Source: Candidatus Kuenenia stuttgartensis (lineage in GTDB: Bacteria; Planctomycetota; Planctomycetia; Gemmatales; Gemmataceae). Taken from it: a stretch of 54,827 bases of DNA. Positions 26,193-34,988 of this stretch are shown here, one piece after another. Position numbers and translations under genes: made by a program. The first letter of the stretch is position 1. The number at the start of each line of letters is the position of its first letter. The notes under the pieces were generated by a model. It saw nothing but the letters and a program-made list of their open reading frames with translations, searched no databases and had not been told where the DNA came from. The stretch spans positions 1-54,827 of the forward strand of contig CAMCLK010000034.1 of the NCBI GenBank assembly GCA_945875585.1. The letters are read 5' to 3'.

Positions 26193-27275
26193 TTAGTTCC
26201 AACCGGCTGCGCCCGGAAGGCGGTACAACATCCAGTACACAACCACACCGGTTACCGCGACATAAAGCCAAAGCGGAAATGTCCAACGAGCCAACGCCTT
26301 ATGGCGCGGAAGCGAAGATCCGCCACGCAGGCCCAGCGATGCCACATACAAGGCCATTGGAGTGATGACGATGGCCAGTACTGTGTGTGTTAACAGAATT
26401 CCCAAATATGCATAATGCACTCCCGCAGGAGCGCTTGGAGCACGGCTGGCAAACGACGTTGCCACACCATGCTTCAACAGCAGGTGGTAGGTAAGATAGG
26501 AAGCCAGAAACAGGGCTGATGTGGTCAGTGCAGCCATCATTAGTCCACCATGCAATCCACGGTTTCCTGTGCGAATGGCAATAAAACCAGACACAAGGAA
26601 GATTCCCGCCAACCCATTTAGCAATGCGTTGAGTTCGGCCGAGGGAATAAACCAGCCTGTCCAGGGGCGTTCACGTAGCAGGATGTCAATTTGTGCGCGC
26701 AACGATTGTTGCTCGGTTGGGAAAACATCGGCTGCTTCGCGTGGATCTGGAAGACCGGGAAAGTAGCTGCGGATGTAACCATTTCGGTCGATCAAAACCA
26801 ATTTCAGTGGATGTGTGATGCTCTCTCCAACGGGTTTGGAACCATCCCGCTGGATGGCCATCTGGAAGCCATCATGAACCAGTTTGTCCAGTTCCTGCTG
26901 GTTTCCGCGCAGGAAAGTCCAGCGAGATGGATCGGCACCGTATATGGCGGCATACCTGTTCAGTTCATCTGCATCATCGCGATCTGGATCGACAGTGAAG
27001 GTTACCAGATGAAAGTCAGATCGATCCTTGGTTGCGTTTTGGAGCGCCTTGATGGTTTCAGCAACCTGTGGGCAACCAAGTGTGCAGCGTGTGAACAGGA
27101 ACGAGGCGATCCAGACTTTGCCTTTCAAGTCAGCCTTAGACAGCATTTGACCGCTGGTATCGGTCATATTGAAATCGGGCGCCGGTCTATCCGGTTGGCC
27201 GGGTAGTGGACCGCCCCGCCAGATATCGCATCCGACAGTCGTTGCCAGCAAAAAACAAAGAATCAAGCGGTTCAT
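26193..27275 (-). CDS. SCO1/SenC copper chaperone fused to a DUF420 membrane domain
   Basis: A 360-residue two-part protein. The N-terminus is a lipoprotein leader (LLATTVGCDIW). Residues about 30-195 are a thioredoxin-fold SCO domain with the copper-binding CxxxC in FTRCTLGCPQ and the third ligand His in ESITHPLKLVLIDR. Residues about 210-360 hold four to five membrane spans of the DUF420 type, a family often encoded in cox operons. SCO proteins deliver copper to the CuA site of CoxB. The ATG at 27275 has GGAGGG seven bases upstream; the open frame runs further, to 27317, into coxD. Spacing to coxD is two bases. Confidence 0.92.
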   Translation of the reverse strand: MNRLILCFLLATTVGCDIWRGGPLPGQPDRPAPDFNMTDTSGQMLSKADLKGKVWIASFLFTRCTLGCPQVAETIKALQNATKDRSDFHLVTFTVDPDRDDADELNRYAAIYGADPSRWTFLRGNQQELDKLVHDGFQMAIQRDGSKPVGESITHPLKLVLIDRNGYIRSYFPGLPDPREAADVFPTEQQSLRAQIDILLRERPWTGWFIPSAELNALLNGLAGIFLVSGFIAIRTGNRGLHGGLMMAALTTSALFLASYLTYHLLLKHGVATSFASRAPSAPAGVHYAYLGILLTHTVLAIVITPMALYVASLGLRGGSSLPRHKALARWTFPLWLYVAVTGVVVYWMLYRLPGAAGWN

Positions 27276-27277
27276 AT

Positions 27278-27580
27278 TCAGGCCCTCCAGACAAGGACCA
27301 TATCGGGTACGAGGCACAGGGTGATAACCGCAGCCAGAAAAACGAGCGGCAGCATCAGAAAGAAAACGGTCGATCCGTCAGTGCGCAATTCCAAGAAAAA
27401 CCCGGCAGATGCGGCAAGCGCTCCGGCCAGACAAAGAGTCCAAGCCCACGTTTGCCAAGCGCCCGCATTGATTTGTCCGGTACTGAGACACATGAGGAGT
27501 GCCATGAGCGCGGCAATTAGAATTCCAGGAAGGGCTGTGCCGAGAATTGGACGCGATATGCCTTCTTGATGTTCGTGCAT
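27278..27580 (-). CDS. coxD: Cytochrome c oxidase subunit IV (bacterial type)
   Basis: A 100-residue protein with three predicted membrane spans (ILIAALMALLMCLS, WAWTLCLAGALAASAGFFLE and VFFLMLPLVFLAAVITLCLV), the pattern of the prokaryotic COX IV family. It follows coxC by 13 bases and precedes the SCO gene by two. The start is the ATG at 27580, with GGAG six bases upstream; a TTG at 27601 is less likely because it overlaps coxC. It stabilises the oxidase and has no catalytic residues. Confidence 0.85.
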   Translation of the reverse strand: MHEHQEGISRPILGTALPGILIAALMALLMCLSTGQINAGAWQTWAWTLCLAGALAASAGFFLELRTDGSTVFFLMLPLVFLAAVITLCLVPDMVLVWRA

Positions 27581-27593
27581 GGGAGGCTCCAAC

Positions 27594-28532
27594 TCAAACA
27601 AGATAGATCAGCGGGAATACGACAAGCCACACCAAGTCGACAAAGTGCCAATACAGGGACACGTTGGACAGGTAAGGTAACGACGCTGAATTCAATCGCC
27701 CAAGCAGGCCATTCATCAAAATCCCTAGCAAAAATACGAGACCAATGATCAAGTGCAACGCATGGCATCCGGTGATGAGGAAATAGCAGGATGCCCAGAG
27801 ATTGCCATGGGGAGCCACCGCTGGCAGATGAATATGGGAATGACTTCGATCTGCTTCATTGGCAGCCTGTATGGCATAAACTTTTTCCGCAATAGCCCCG
27901 GGCCCCAATTTTCGTTGGTCAAGTTCCTTCAGGAGTTCCAAGCAAAGGGCATGGGCCGGGTCGAGATCCGGTATCAAAGATGGTTGGGATTCAGAAGCAA
28001 CTTTGCTGTTTGTTGAAGGCTTCATCAGTGGGCGTATTTCTGGTTCTAGGCGCGCCTTGACGGTATCGAGAAATACCTGACCTGCTGCCTGATCGTAGCG
28101 AGCGCGTGCTTGAGTACCAGATGGGTGCAGTTCACCAATTTGGCCGGGCAGGAGGCCGTGGTTGTATTTGCTGCGGTATTCGTATCCTTTGACTCCCAAA
28201 AATACGCAACCTAGAACAAACGACAGCCCAACGGCTGTAGTCGCTCCACGCGATGAACCGCTAGCCAGCAATTTGCAAGCAACCATGGCGCAACCGCTGC
28301 TGGCAATGAGAACGAATGTGTTGATCAAGCCGATCAGCGGATCGACATGAACTTCTTGGGCACGAGGCCAAGGCATGCCATCGCGTGCCACAGCACCCGC
28401 GCGCAGAACAAGGTAAGAGGCAATGAGTGCCGTGAAAAACATTACTTCGGTTGCCAGAAATACCCAAAGGGCAAACCGACCGGCATCAAGGCGAACTGGG
28501 CGTGGAGTACCTGGTGGGTGTTCCAGCGTCAT
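27594..28532 (-). CDS. coxC: Cytochrome c oxidase subunit III, with large hydrophilic insert
   Basis: A 312-residue CoxC. Family blocks are GRFALWVFLATEVMFFTALI (with the conserved Glu), GLINTFVLIASSGCAMVACK, FVLGCVFLGVKGYEY, CYFLITGCHALHLIIGLVFL and SLYWHFVDLVWLVVFPLIYL. Between the third and the last two spans lies a ~120-residue hydrophilic stretch (about 125-245), rich in Gln, Glu, Lys and Pro, which is absent from the classic mitochondrial-type subunit. The start overlaps the ctaB stop by 4 bases (ATGA). Confidence 0.95.
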   Translation of the reverse strand: MTLEHPPGTPRPVRLDAGRFALWVFLATEVMFFTALIASYLVLRAGAVARDGMPWPRAQEVHVDPLIGLINTFVLIASSGCAMVACKLLASGSSRGATTAVGLSFVLGCVFLGVKGYEYRSKYNHGLLPGQIGELHPSGTQARARYDQAAGQVFLDTVKARLEPEIRPLMKPSTNSKVASESQPSLIPDLDPAHALCLELLKELDQRKLGPGAIAEKVYAIQAANEADRSHSHIHLPAVAPHGNLWASCYFLITGCHALHLIIGLVFLLGILMNGLLGRLNSASLPYLSNVSLYWHFVDLVWLVVFPLIYLV

Positions 28533-29524
28533 GGGTGCACCTCCATGATGTGATTGTTAGTTGGCTTAGGTCTTGGCTGAACCAATGGATCGATCAACCA
28601 AGCGCCAAGAACCAATGGCAGATGCAAAAGGGAAGCACGCAAGGCATGTTTGGCCCGTAAGTCTGTCGGCTGCATGGCGAAAAGTACAGCCGCGCGAAGG
28701 AACCAGCCGCCAGCAACTAGACTGGCAGCTAGGTAGATCAAACCCGGGCGCCATGCGGGCGGAAGTATTGCGCCCGGAAGCGTGGATACCACCAGAAGCG
28801 CTAGGCAATAAAGCACCATTTGGCGCGATGTGCGGTGCCCTTGAGGGTCATTTCCCGTGATCATTTTCAAACCGGCAGATGAGTACTGGCCGCGGTACAT
28901 CCAAGCGATGGCCAGAAAATGAGGGATTTGCCAGATGAATAAAATTGCAAAAAGAAGGGTTGCAACCATATCCCACTGCCCGGCAATGGCGAGATAACCC
29001 AAGACTGGAGGCATCGCTCCAGGAACAGCACCTATCAACGTGTTGGTTGTGGTGAATCGCTTCATGGGGGTGTAAATGCCCACATATCCGATCAGGGTCC
29101 CCATCGAGGCAATGGCCGCGAGTGGACCGTTCGCCATTTGGTACAGGTAACCAACGCCTGCGATTCCCAAAATAGTTCCAAACAGTGTCGATGTCAGCAT
29201 ATCGATACGGCCGGTTGGAAGGGGCCGCTTGCTGGTGCGTATCATCAAACCGTCGCTGGATCGCTCCAAAACTTGGTTCAGGACACTGGCACCGGCAGCT
29301 ACAAGACTTGTGCCTAAAACCGCGTTAGCAAGCAGTGTCCATGAGCCGAGGTCTGGATAATTTTGCCAAGCCAAACCGGCTCCTGCCGCCACGCTGAAAA
29401 CCACTAGAGTGGCGACGCGTGGTTTGGTGAGTTCCAAGAGAACATAAAGAAACGAAAGTGGGCTTCCAGGTTGCCGCACTGGTGTGGAAGAATTCAAAAT
29501 GGCCTCAGTTGGAAGGGGAGTCAC
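28529..29524 (-). CDS. ctaB: Protohaem IX farnesyltransferase (haem O synthase)
   Basis: A 331-residue UbiA-superfamily membrane enzyme that adds a farnesyl group to haem B to make haem O. The first prenyl-diphosphate motif reads NQVLERSSDGLMIRTSKRPL, with Glu in place of the usual first Asp. The second region is YTPMKRFTTTNTLIGAVPGA. About nine membrane spans are visible. Translation starts at GTG with GGGAG eight bases upstream and overlaps the ctaA stop (GTGA). The farnesyl donor can come from the prenyl synthase encoded at 17597-18523. Confidence 0.96.
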   Translation of the reverse strand: MTPLPTEAILNSSTPVRQPGSPLSFLYVLLELTKPRVATLVVFSVAAGAGLAWQNYPDLGSWTLLANAVLGTSLVAAGASVLNQVLERSSDGLMIRTSKRPLPTGRIDMLTSTLFGTILGIAGVGYLYQMANGPLAAIASMGTLIGYVGIYTPMKRFTTTNTLIGAVPGAMPPVLGYLAIAGQWDMVATLLFAILFIWQIPHFLAIAWMYRGQYSSAGLKMITGNDPQGHRTSRQMVLYCLALLVVSTLPGAILPPAWRPGLIYLAASLVAGGWFLRAAVLFAMQPTDLRAKHALRASLLHLPLVLGAWLIDPLVQPRPKPTNNHIMEVHP

Positions 29525-30675
29525 TGAAATGCTCCCTCGGTTATTGCGTGGCTATTGGTTGTTTTGTGGCAGTTACTTGGAACTATTGCAGGAAGCAGCG
29601 AACGAACCCATGCGGATGCCGCCATCGACAAAAACAAAGCGCCTATCAGTGAGTGGCTGGTGCGCAGCAGGGCTTCCATCGCTGTGCGCGCTTCCGGAGC
29701 CACCGGCATTCCAGTACCGAACTTGCCCATCCAAGCTTCAACACCCAGTGTAACCTGAACAAGTAAGACCGCGGTGAGGCTCATGATCATTGGCCGCAGA
29801 TGCCTAGCACCCTCTTCGCGCGCCATGACGGCCGCCATGCCAAGGCCTCCGGAAATAAGCACAGCAAAGAGCACATGAAGGCGTTGCGCCCAACCGGATC
29901 CCTGATGTCTGACGACAACAGCCCAAGCCAATTGCATCAAAACAGCAATCAGGAGGAAGCCAAGGAAACGAGTCATGCGCTTCGCGGTGACTTGTTCAGC
30001 GAATTGATAATGGTTAAGTGAAGCCAATACCGCGGTAGTGGTTGCCAGAGCCATAACGCACTGTCCAAAACCCCCATGAATGGTTGCCAGTGTGTCTCCC
30101 ATCAACGCATTGAGATAAACCCTCAGGCCTCCAAGTAACCCCTGCACAATGACCGCGCCATAGGCAAGCAACGCCGCGAGTCGGGTATAACGACCGGTAT
30201 CGCTTCCATCGGCTCGCATAAACCAACCGCTCAGCACTACTAAGAACGAAAGTGAAGCCAATGCCAAGCCGCCATAGAGGCTGGAAAGGTTAACAGCGCC
30301 AATCGGGTCAACCCGCGCCTTGATGCGATCGATGCTTGTCATGGAAATGGCAATACCGACAGAAATCAGGAGAAGAGGAATCCAACCGACGAAGATGGGG
30401 GCTTTATGCCAAGCTGCCAAGACTGTGGCCAAAATAGCCAAACCAGCAAGATAACCAGCCACACGATGAATATGCTCGATCAGGTATCCAGCGGATGGCT
30501 CGTGCCAATTGTTCAACAGGAACCATGGTTCCGTAGGCCAAATAGGATCAACCATACCAACCCGGTAGGTGGTGATCAGAGTGCCAAGGGTTAGAAGTGC
30601 TGTCAGGATTGCCACCGCGATCCATGCCAAACGTGTGACAATCAGGCTTCCGCCACTAGTCGGGTGCGATGTCAT
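29521..30675 (-). CDS. ctaA: Haem A synthase (COX15/CtaA family)
   Basis: A 384-residue protein with eight predicted spans that oxidises haem O to haem A. The haem-ligand histidines appear in the family contexts EHIHRVAGYLAGLAIL, TIHGGFGQCVMAL and RTSHSLIGALFL. The ATG at 30675 overlaps the coxA stop by 4 bases (ATGA), which fixes this start; the longer open frame to 30810 lies within coxA and has no support. The paired ctaA-ctaB genes show that the oxidase uses haem A. Confidence 0.93.
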   Translation of the reverse strand: MTSHPTSGGSLIVTRLAWIAVAILTALLTLGTLITTYRVGMVDPIWPTEPWFLLNNWHEPSAGYLIEHIHRVAGYLAGLAILATVLAAWHKAPIFVGWIPLLLISVGIAISMTSIDRIKARVDPIGAVNLSSLYGGLALASLSFLVVLSGWFMRADGSDTGRYTRLAALLAYGAVIVQGLLGGLRVYLNALMGDTLATIHGGFGQCVMALATTTAVLASLNHYQFAEQVTAKRMTRFLGFLLIAVLMQLAWAVVVRHQGSGWAQRLHVLFAVLISGGLGMAAVMAREEGARHLRPMIMSLTAVLLVQVTLGVEAWMGKFGTGMPVAPEARTAMEALLRTSHSLIGALFLSMAASAWVRSLLPAIVPSNCHKTTNSHAITEGAFQ

Positions 30676-32480
30676 GACTGTTGACCTTCTGTCTGTGTCT
30701 GGGTGAGGTGATCCGAAGAAGGACCAGTCACTGCGTATTCGTAAGGGCCACGCAACACCAAAGGTGTGACATCGAAATTTCCATGGGGAGGAGGCGAGGG
30801 GGTATCCCATTCAAGCCCGTTGGAATTCCAAGGGTTTCTACTCGCCTTTTTGCCCCAAAAGAGTGATCCGAAAACATTAACAATGAAAAGGATTTGTACC
30901 AGCCCCAGTAGCACGGCGCTTACCGTCATGAACCGATTGAGAGACTGGAATGGCAGCAAGAATTCATAAAGCGTTGGGTCGTAATAGCGACGGGGATGGC
31001 CTCCAATGCCAAGGATGTGCATTGGGTAAAAAGTGCAATTGGCAAGAATGAAAGTCGGGGCGAAGTGCAATTGCCCCAAATTTTCAGACATGCACCTGCC
31101 AAACATTTTGGGATACCAATAGTAGGTGGCGGCATAAATGCCAAAGAGACTGCTCAGGAAGAGCACATAATGGATGTGCGCGACAATAAAATAAGTGTCG
31201 TGGAAAACAACGTCTACTGGCGTTGCCGCCATGAATATGCCACTCAAACCGCCAATGATGAACATCGATACAAACGCCAACGCGTTCAGCATGGCCGATG
31301 AGAAAACAATGTCGCCGCCCCAGATGGTGGCAAGCCAGTTGAATGTTTTAATGGCAGATGGCAATGCGATCATGATAGTTGCAAGCATAAAGCCAGTTCC
31401 CAACCGGGGGTCCATTCCGGATTGGAACATGTGGTGGCCCCAGACGATGAATCCCAAACCGGCAATCGCTGCCATGGAAAAGACCATCGGTTTGTATCCA
31501 AAGAGGGGCTTGCGGCAAAATGCCACCATAATGTCGGAGACCATTCCCATGGCCGGCAGAATCATGATGTAGACCGCTGGGTGGGAGTAGAACCAGAACA
31601 AGTGCTGCCAAAGAAGTGGTTGACCGCCACCAGGTCCAGTTGTCCAGTTGCCGAATCCAACACCTCCGGGGGGCAAGAAAAAGGTAGTGCCAGCGGTTTT
31701 GTCAAGCAGTTGCATGATGAGCGCGACTGTAAGCGGTGGAAGGGCAACCGATTGCAAGATTGCCGTAATCAGCAAGGCCCAAACTGTCAGAGGCATGCGC
31801 CAGAGCGACATGCCGGGCGCCCTGCAATGGATCACCGTGGTGATGTAATTAATGCTGCCCATGAGCGACGATACGCCCACGAACATGAGCGATATCAGCC
31901 ACAGAACATGTCCGGCACCGGCGTGGCGTGCGGCTGGCGAGGCCCAATCGCCGTTGGCGGTTGCCGCGCTTGAAAGTGTTGGATAGGCGGTCCAACCAAC
32001 ACCCGACGCGCCACCATCTACAAAGAAGCTTGCGCATATGCAAATAAATGCGGGCCACATGAACCAGTAAGACAGCATATTCAATGTCGGGAATGCCATG
32101 TCGCGGGCGCCGATCATCAGCGGAATCAGGAAGTTCCCGAAGGCGCCCGTGAGCCATGGAATGATCACAAAAAAGATCATGACGGATGCATGCATGGTGA
32201 AGAGCATGGTGTAAAATTCGGGAGACATCCGCCCGCCCCATTCCGCGGGAATGCGGGATTGCAGGAATGGAAAACAATAGGTGAGCAAGCCAAGGGCCTG
32301 TTCCGGGTAGCCTACTTGCAGGCGTACCAGTAATGCCAAAGCCCCACCCAAGAGCAAAAACAAGATCGATGAAAAGAAAAACTGAATGCCAATGACCTTG
32401 TGGTCCTTCGAGAAGACATAGCGGGACAAGAACCCGCTGGGAGCATGGTCATCGGTGTGGTGGGAAACGGGGGCTGACAT
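30672..32480 (-). CDS. coxA: Cytochrome c oxidase subunit I, type A2
   Basis: A 602-residue haem-copper oxidase catalytic subunit with about twelve spans. The low-spin haem His lies in MLFTMHASVMIFF. The active-site CuB His and cross-linked Tyr lie in WFYSHPAVYIMILPAMG. The paired His residues near haem a3 are in FIVAHIHYVLF. Helix VI reads YSHPAVY instead of GHPEVY, so the K/D-channel Glu is missing and the YS pair marks an A2-type oxidase. It reduces O2 to water at the membrane and pumps protons. The ATG at 32480 has GAGGA upstream; the frame extends to 32582 within coxB without support. Confidence 0.97.
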   Translation of the reverse strand: MSAPVSHHTDDHAPSGFLSRYVFSKDHKVIGIQFFFSSILFLLLGGALALLVRLQVGYPEQALGLLTYCFPFLQSRIPAEWGGRMSPEFYTMLFTMHASVMIFFVIIPWLTGAFGNFLIPLMIGARDMAFPTLNMLSYWFMWPAFICICASFFVDGGASGVGWTAYPTLSSAATANGDWASPAARHAGAGHVLWLISLMFVGVSSLMGSINYITTVIHCRAPGMSLWRMPLTVWALLITAILQSVALPPLTVALIMQLLDKTAGTTFFLPPGGVGFGNWTTGPGGGQPLLWQHLFWFYSHPAVYIMILPAMGMVSDIMVAFCRKPLFGYKPMVFSMAAIAGLGFIVWGHHMFQSGMDPRLGTGFMLATIMIALPSAIKTFNWLATIWGGDIVFSSAMLNALAFVSMFIIGGLSGIFMAATPVDVVFHDTYFIVAHIHYVLFLSSLFGIYAATYYWYPKMFGRCMSENLGQLHFAPTFILANCTFYPMHILGIGGHPRRYYDPTLYEFLLPFQSLNRFMTVSAVLLGLVQILFIVNVFGSLFWGKKASRNPWNSNGLEWDTPSPPPHGNFDVTPLVLRGPYEYAVTGPSSDHLTQTQTEGQQS

Positions 32481-32493
32481 CCGGTGATATTCC

Positions 32494-33465
32494 TCAGTTG
32501 GTCTTGCGGGCAAGGGGACCGGTTTCAGGAGGGCGGCTGCGGCGAGACTGCTCGCGCGCCGCTGTGGAGTACCACGTTTCAAATGATGCTTTGTCAGGAT
32601 GAATCACCAGATGCCCGCGCATGCGGTAATGGTTACCGCCACATAATTCAGCGCACGCGATTTCCCATCGGGTTTCATTACTGGTACCGGCTGGAACTGT
32701 CGGAATAAACCATGTGGGTACTGTTCTGCCGGGTAGCATGTCCTGTTTTAAACGCAATTCCGGTACAAAAAAGCTGTGAATAACATCCTGTGTACGCAGC
32801 AGTAGACGAACTTTTGCGCCGGGATAGGCATGAACTTCATTCACGGCATGAAGGTCGCTTGCCTCTGGATGCGTGGCCCATTCGAGCGGGCGGGCCAACG
32901 GCGGTGCCGAAGGATCTCGATATCTGACTCGCCATTCCCATTGCCTTCCCTGAACGGTAAGGAGCAAATCGGCTTTGTCGCCACCTGATTCATAACGGGC
33001 GCTCAGCCATGATTCGTTTCCTTGGCCTTTCATGCGGGCCCATGTTGGCATTTGAATCACGGCAATCAATGCCAGCAAAATTCCAGGAACCACCGTCCAA
33101 ATCAGTTCAAGGCGGTGATCCCCATGAATAGGAAGTGGTGCTGTGCCTGGCTTGGGAGCGTGGTTCCACAAAACAAACAGAATCAAGCCTTCAGTCAGTA
33201 GAAAAAAAAGACCTGTCAAGAACATAATCAGCAGGAAAAGATTATCCACCTCTCCACTGAAACTCGATCCTTGGGCCGGCAACCACCAACCAACAAAGGG
33301 TGATGCCACCGTAAGGGCGGTTACGCCTGCAATGGTGAGGGTGAATGTGGCAAACCAAGCACGCGTCCAGAAGCGCGAAAGAATAAACAGTCCAATACCA
33401 AAAATGGTGAAGGCTATAGGAAGCCAGAAGGTCCATTCAGACAAGTCGATCTGCTGTGTTGTCAT
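32494..33465 (-). CDS. coxB: Cytochrome c oxidase subunit II with CuA site and extra N-terminal spans
   Basis: A 323-residue CoxB. The CuA site is complete: VIHSFFVPEL supplies the first His and CAELCGGNHYRM supplies Cys-Cys-His-Met. The aromatic patch QGRQWEWRVRY fits electron entry from cytochrome c. It has four hydrophobic segments (about 13-30, 37-55, 75-100 and 118-140) where most CoxB proteins have two; the first pair is an N-terminal addition. There is no fused cytochrome c domain. The start overlaps the stop of the preceding cytochrome c gene by 4 bases. Confidence 0.95.
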   Translation of the reverse strand: MTTQQIDLSEWTFWLPIAFTIFGIGLFILSRFWTRAWFATFTLTIAGVTALTVASPFVGWWLPAQGSSFSGEVDNLFLLIMFLTGLFFLLTEGLILFVLWNHAPKPGTAPLPIHGDHRLELIWTVVPGILLALIAVIQMPTWARMKGQGNESWLSARYESGGDKADLLLTVQGRQWEWRVRYRDPSAPPLARPLEWATHPEASDLHAVNEVHAYPGAKVRLLLRTQDVIHSFFVPELRLKQDMLPGRTVPTWFIPTVPAGTSNETRWEIACAELCGGNHYRMRGHLVIHPDKASFETWYSTAAREQSRRSRPPETGPLARKTN

Positions 33466-34835
33466 GGATTGGCTCCCAGCTTGATTCTGGAAGGGCCGTA
33501 TACTTGTTCGCGCACATCACTGGGCAATTGATCCGGATGGGGCAGTGCTTGCAGGAAATTCACCAAATCCCATCCAGCTCGGCCTGGGTCGGTATCTCCC
33601 AGATTTGCCTTGGGCATGGCGCATGGCGGGATACCTCTGGCTATGCGGTAGTAAAGATCAACGGGTCGGCGTCCACCCTTGTACTGGGATTGCGTTAGGT
33701 TCGCTGGTCTGACAACAGATCCCCATATGTCAAATCGAAGATCACTTTGCCGACCATAATCAGCATGGCAATTCACACATTGTGCTTTGAATAGTGTGTG
33801 ACCCGCCGTGATCGAGGTGGCTGGTAGAGGCTGGTTTTCGGGGTAGGGATAGGCCGGCACGGGTAGAGGGTTCTTGTTGGCGGCGATGTATTCCCGAAGC
33901 ACTCGGTCAATATATTTTTCCGCATATGCCTTGATAGAAGGAGAAGATTGTTTCGCTACGAAGTCGTCAACGTCGGCTTCTGGGTCTTCCCATTCAAGCG
34001 TGGTGGAGAGAAGTCTTTTGTAGCGGATCAGTTCTTCCTGCTCTGGAGACTTTGTTACCAGTTGAAGGGTTTCACGATCCTGTCGCAAGGCTCCATTCAT
34101 CACGGTGAATTCCAGTTCACCACGAATGCTGAGGTGGAGCACATAAGCAGCTATAGCCTCCAGCGACTCGTCTCCAAGCAGGGCAAAAGATGGCATGGAT
34201 GTGCCTTCAAGGCCACTCCTCAGCGAACGAACCAAGTCTTCATGCCTTGGGCGCGCTTTCAGAGGCTGAAAGCCGGATGGCAACTTGTGCTCAGCGGTGG
34301 ATATGAATTTGAAATCGCCCGTGCGAAGATCTCGCGGAGCAGGGCTGAGCCAAGCGCTTGAAGCTCCCACACCATCGCCAGACATACCATGGCATTGAAC
34401 ACACAACCGGCGATATAACCGTGCGCCTTCGGCCAGTTTGGATTCAGTAAGCCCTAACTCATTGGCAAGGACTGTCAGCGCTGGTGCATCGGGGGCGCCC
34501 AATCGGGGCTTGCCTGGAGTTGCAAAATGGCTGATCAATTCATCATGTAAGGTGTTTTTCCAGTTGTCAGACCATGGTTTTTCTGACATTGATGCGGGAT
34601 TTAGCAGCGTAACGCCACGAGCCGTTAGCCATTCGGGAACCACAGCAGGACGCCCCGGTAGTGGGAAACCCGGCGGGGCTTGATCTGGCGGTTTATCAAG
34701 AACAACGATGGAGGATGTTCGATCCGGGTATTCCAGATCGTCGTTCCACTCCACACGGCCACAACCCGAAAGCGTGGCCAAAGCCATCAGCAGAGCGGCC
34801 GGAAACCAAGTCACATTACTTTGCATTTGAGGCAT
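33462..34835 (-). CDS. Dihaem c-type cytochrome lipoprotein, first gene of the cox operon
   Basis: A 457-residue protein with a lipobox (LMALATLSGCGRV), so it is probably anchored on the outer face of the inner membrane. Two c-type haem motifs are present: LCVQCHGMSGDGVG at about residue 140 and QCVNCHADYGRQS at about 365. Candidate distal Met residues are GTSMPSFALLGDES and CAMPKANLGDTD. The two cytochrome c folds are separated by a ~110-residue helical linker. As the first gene of the oxidase operon, coupled to coxB by ATGA, it is a good candidate for the electron donor to CuA. It is not an obvious subunit of alternative complex III, and no such genes are in the window. Confidence 0.9.
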   Translation of the reverse strand: MPQMQSNVTWFPAALLMALATLSGCGRVEWNDDLEYPDRTSSIVVLDKPPDQAPPGFPLPGRPAVVPEWLTARGVTLLNPASMSEKPWSDNWKNTLHDELISHFATPGKPRLGAPDAPALTVLANELGLTESKLAEGARLYRRLCVQCHGMSGDGVGASSAWLSPAPRDLRTGDFKFISTAEHKLPSGFQPLKARPRHEDLVRSLRSGLEGTSMPSFALLGDESLEAIAAYVLHLSIRGELEFTVMNGALRQDRETLQLVTKSPEQEELIRYKRLLSTTLEWEDPEADVDDFVAKQSSPSIKAYAEKYIDRVLREYIAANKNPLPVPAYPYPENQPLPATSITAGHTLFKAQCVNCHADYGRQSDLRFDIWGSVVRPANLTQSQYKGGRRPVDLYYRIARGIPPCAMPKANLGDTDPGRAGWDLVNFLQALPHPDQLPSDVREQVYGPSRIKLGANP

Positions 34836-34968
34836 CAGGTCTTTTTCCGATAATCCCCATGAGGCGTCATTGCATTAACCGGCAAGCGGCGTGCCGAGAC
34901 CACGAAGAACTGATTATGGCAGGAATCAACCGGAAAGCCAACGTACTCTCCGGTCGCCTCCAAGGGTT

Positions 34969-34988
34969 GATTCCCAACTGTGGGAATC
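34969..34988. terminator. Hairpin at the end of the amidase gene
   Basis: GATTCCCA and TGGGAATC form a perfect 8-bp stem with a 4-base loop; the stem begins within the stop codon of the minus-strand amidase (stop 34987-34989). A wider, imperfect inverted repeat (GGAATCAACC at 34922 and GGTTGATTCC at 34965) surrounds it. There is no U tract, so the terminator call is tentative. The rest of 34836-34968 should hold the cox promoter, but I see no convincing hexamers. Confidence 0.35.

Noticed and set aside
31422..31973. A 183-codon plus-strand open frame inside coxA
   Set aside because: It is an antisense shadow of the strongly conserved coxA gene.
33462..34835. Subunit of alternative complex III
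   Set aside because: It has two CxxCH motifs but lacks the expected neighbours (molybdopterin-like and NrfD-like subunits) in this window.
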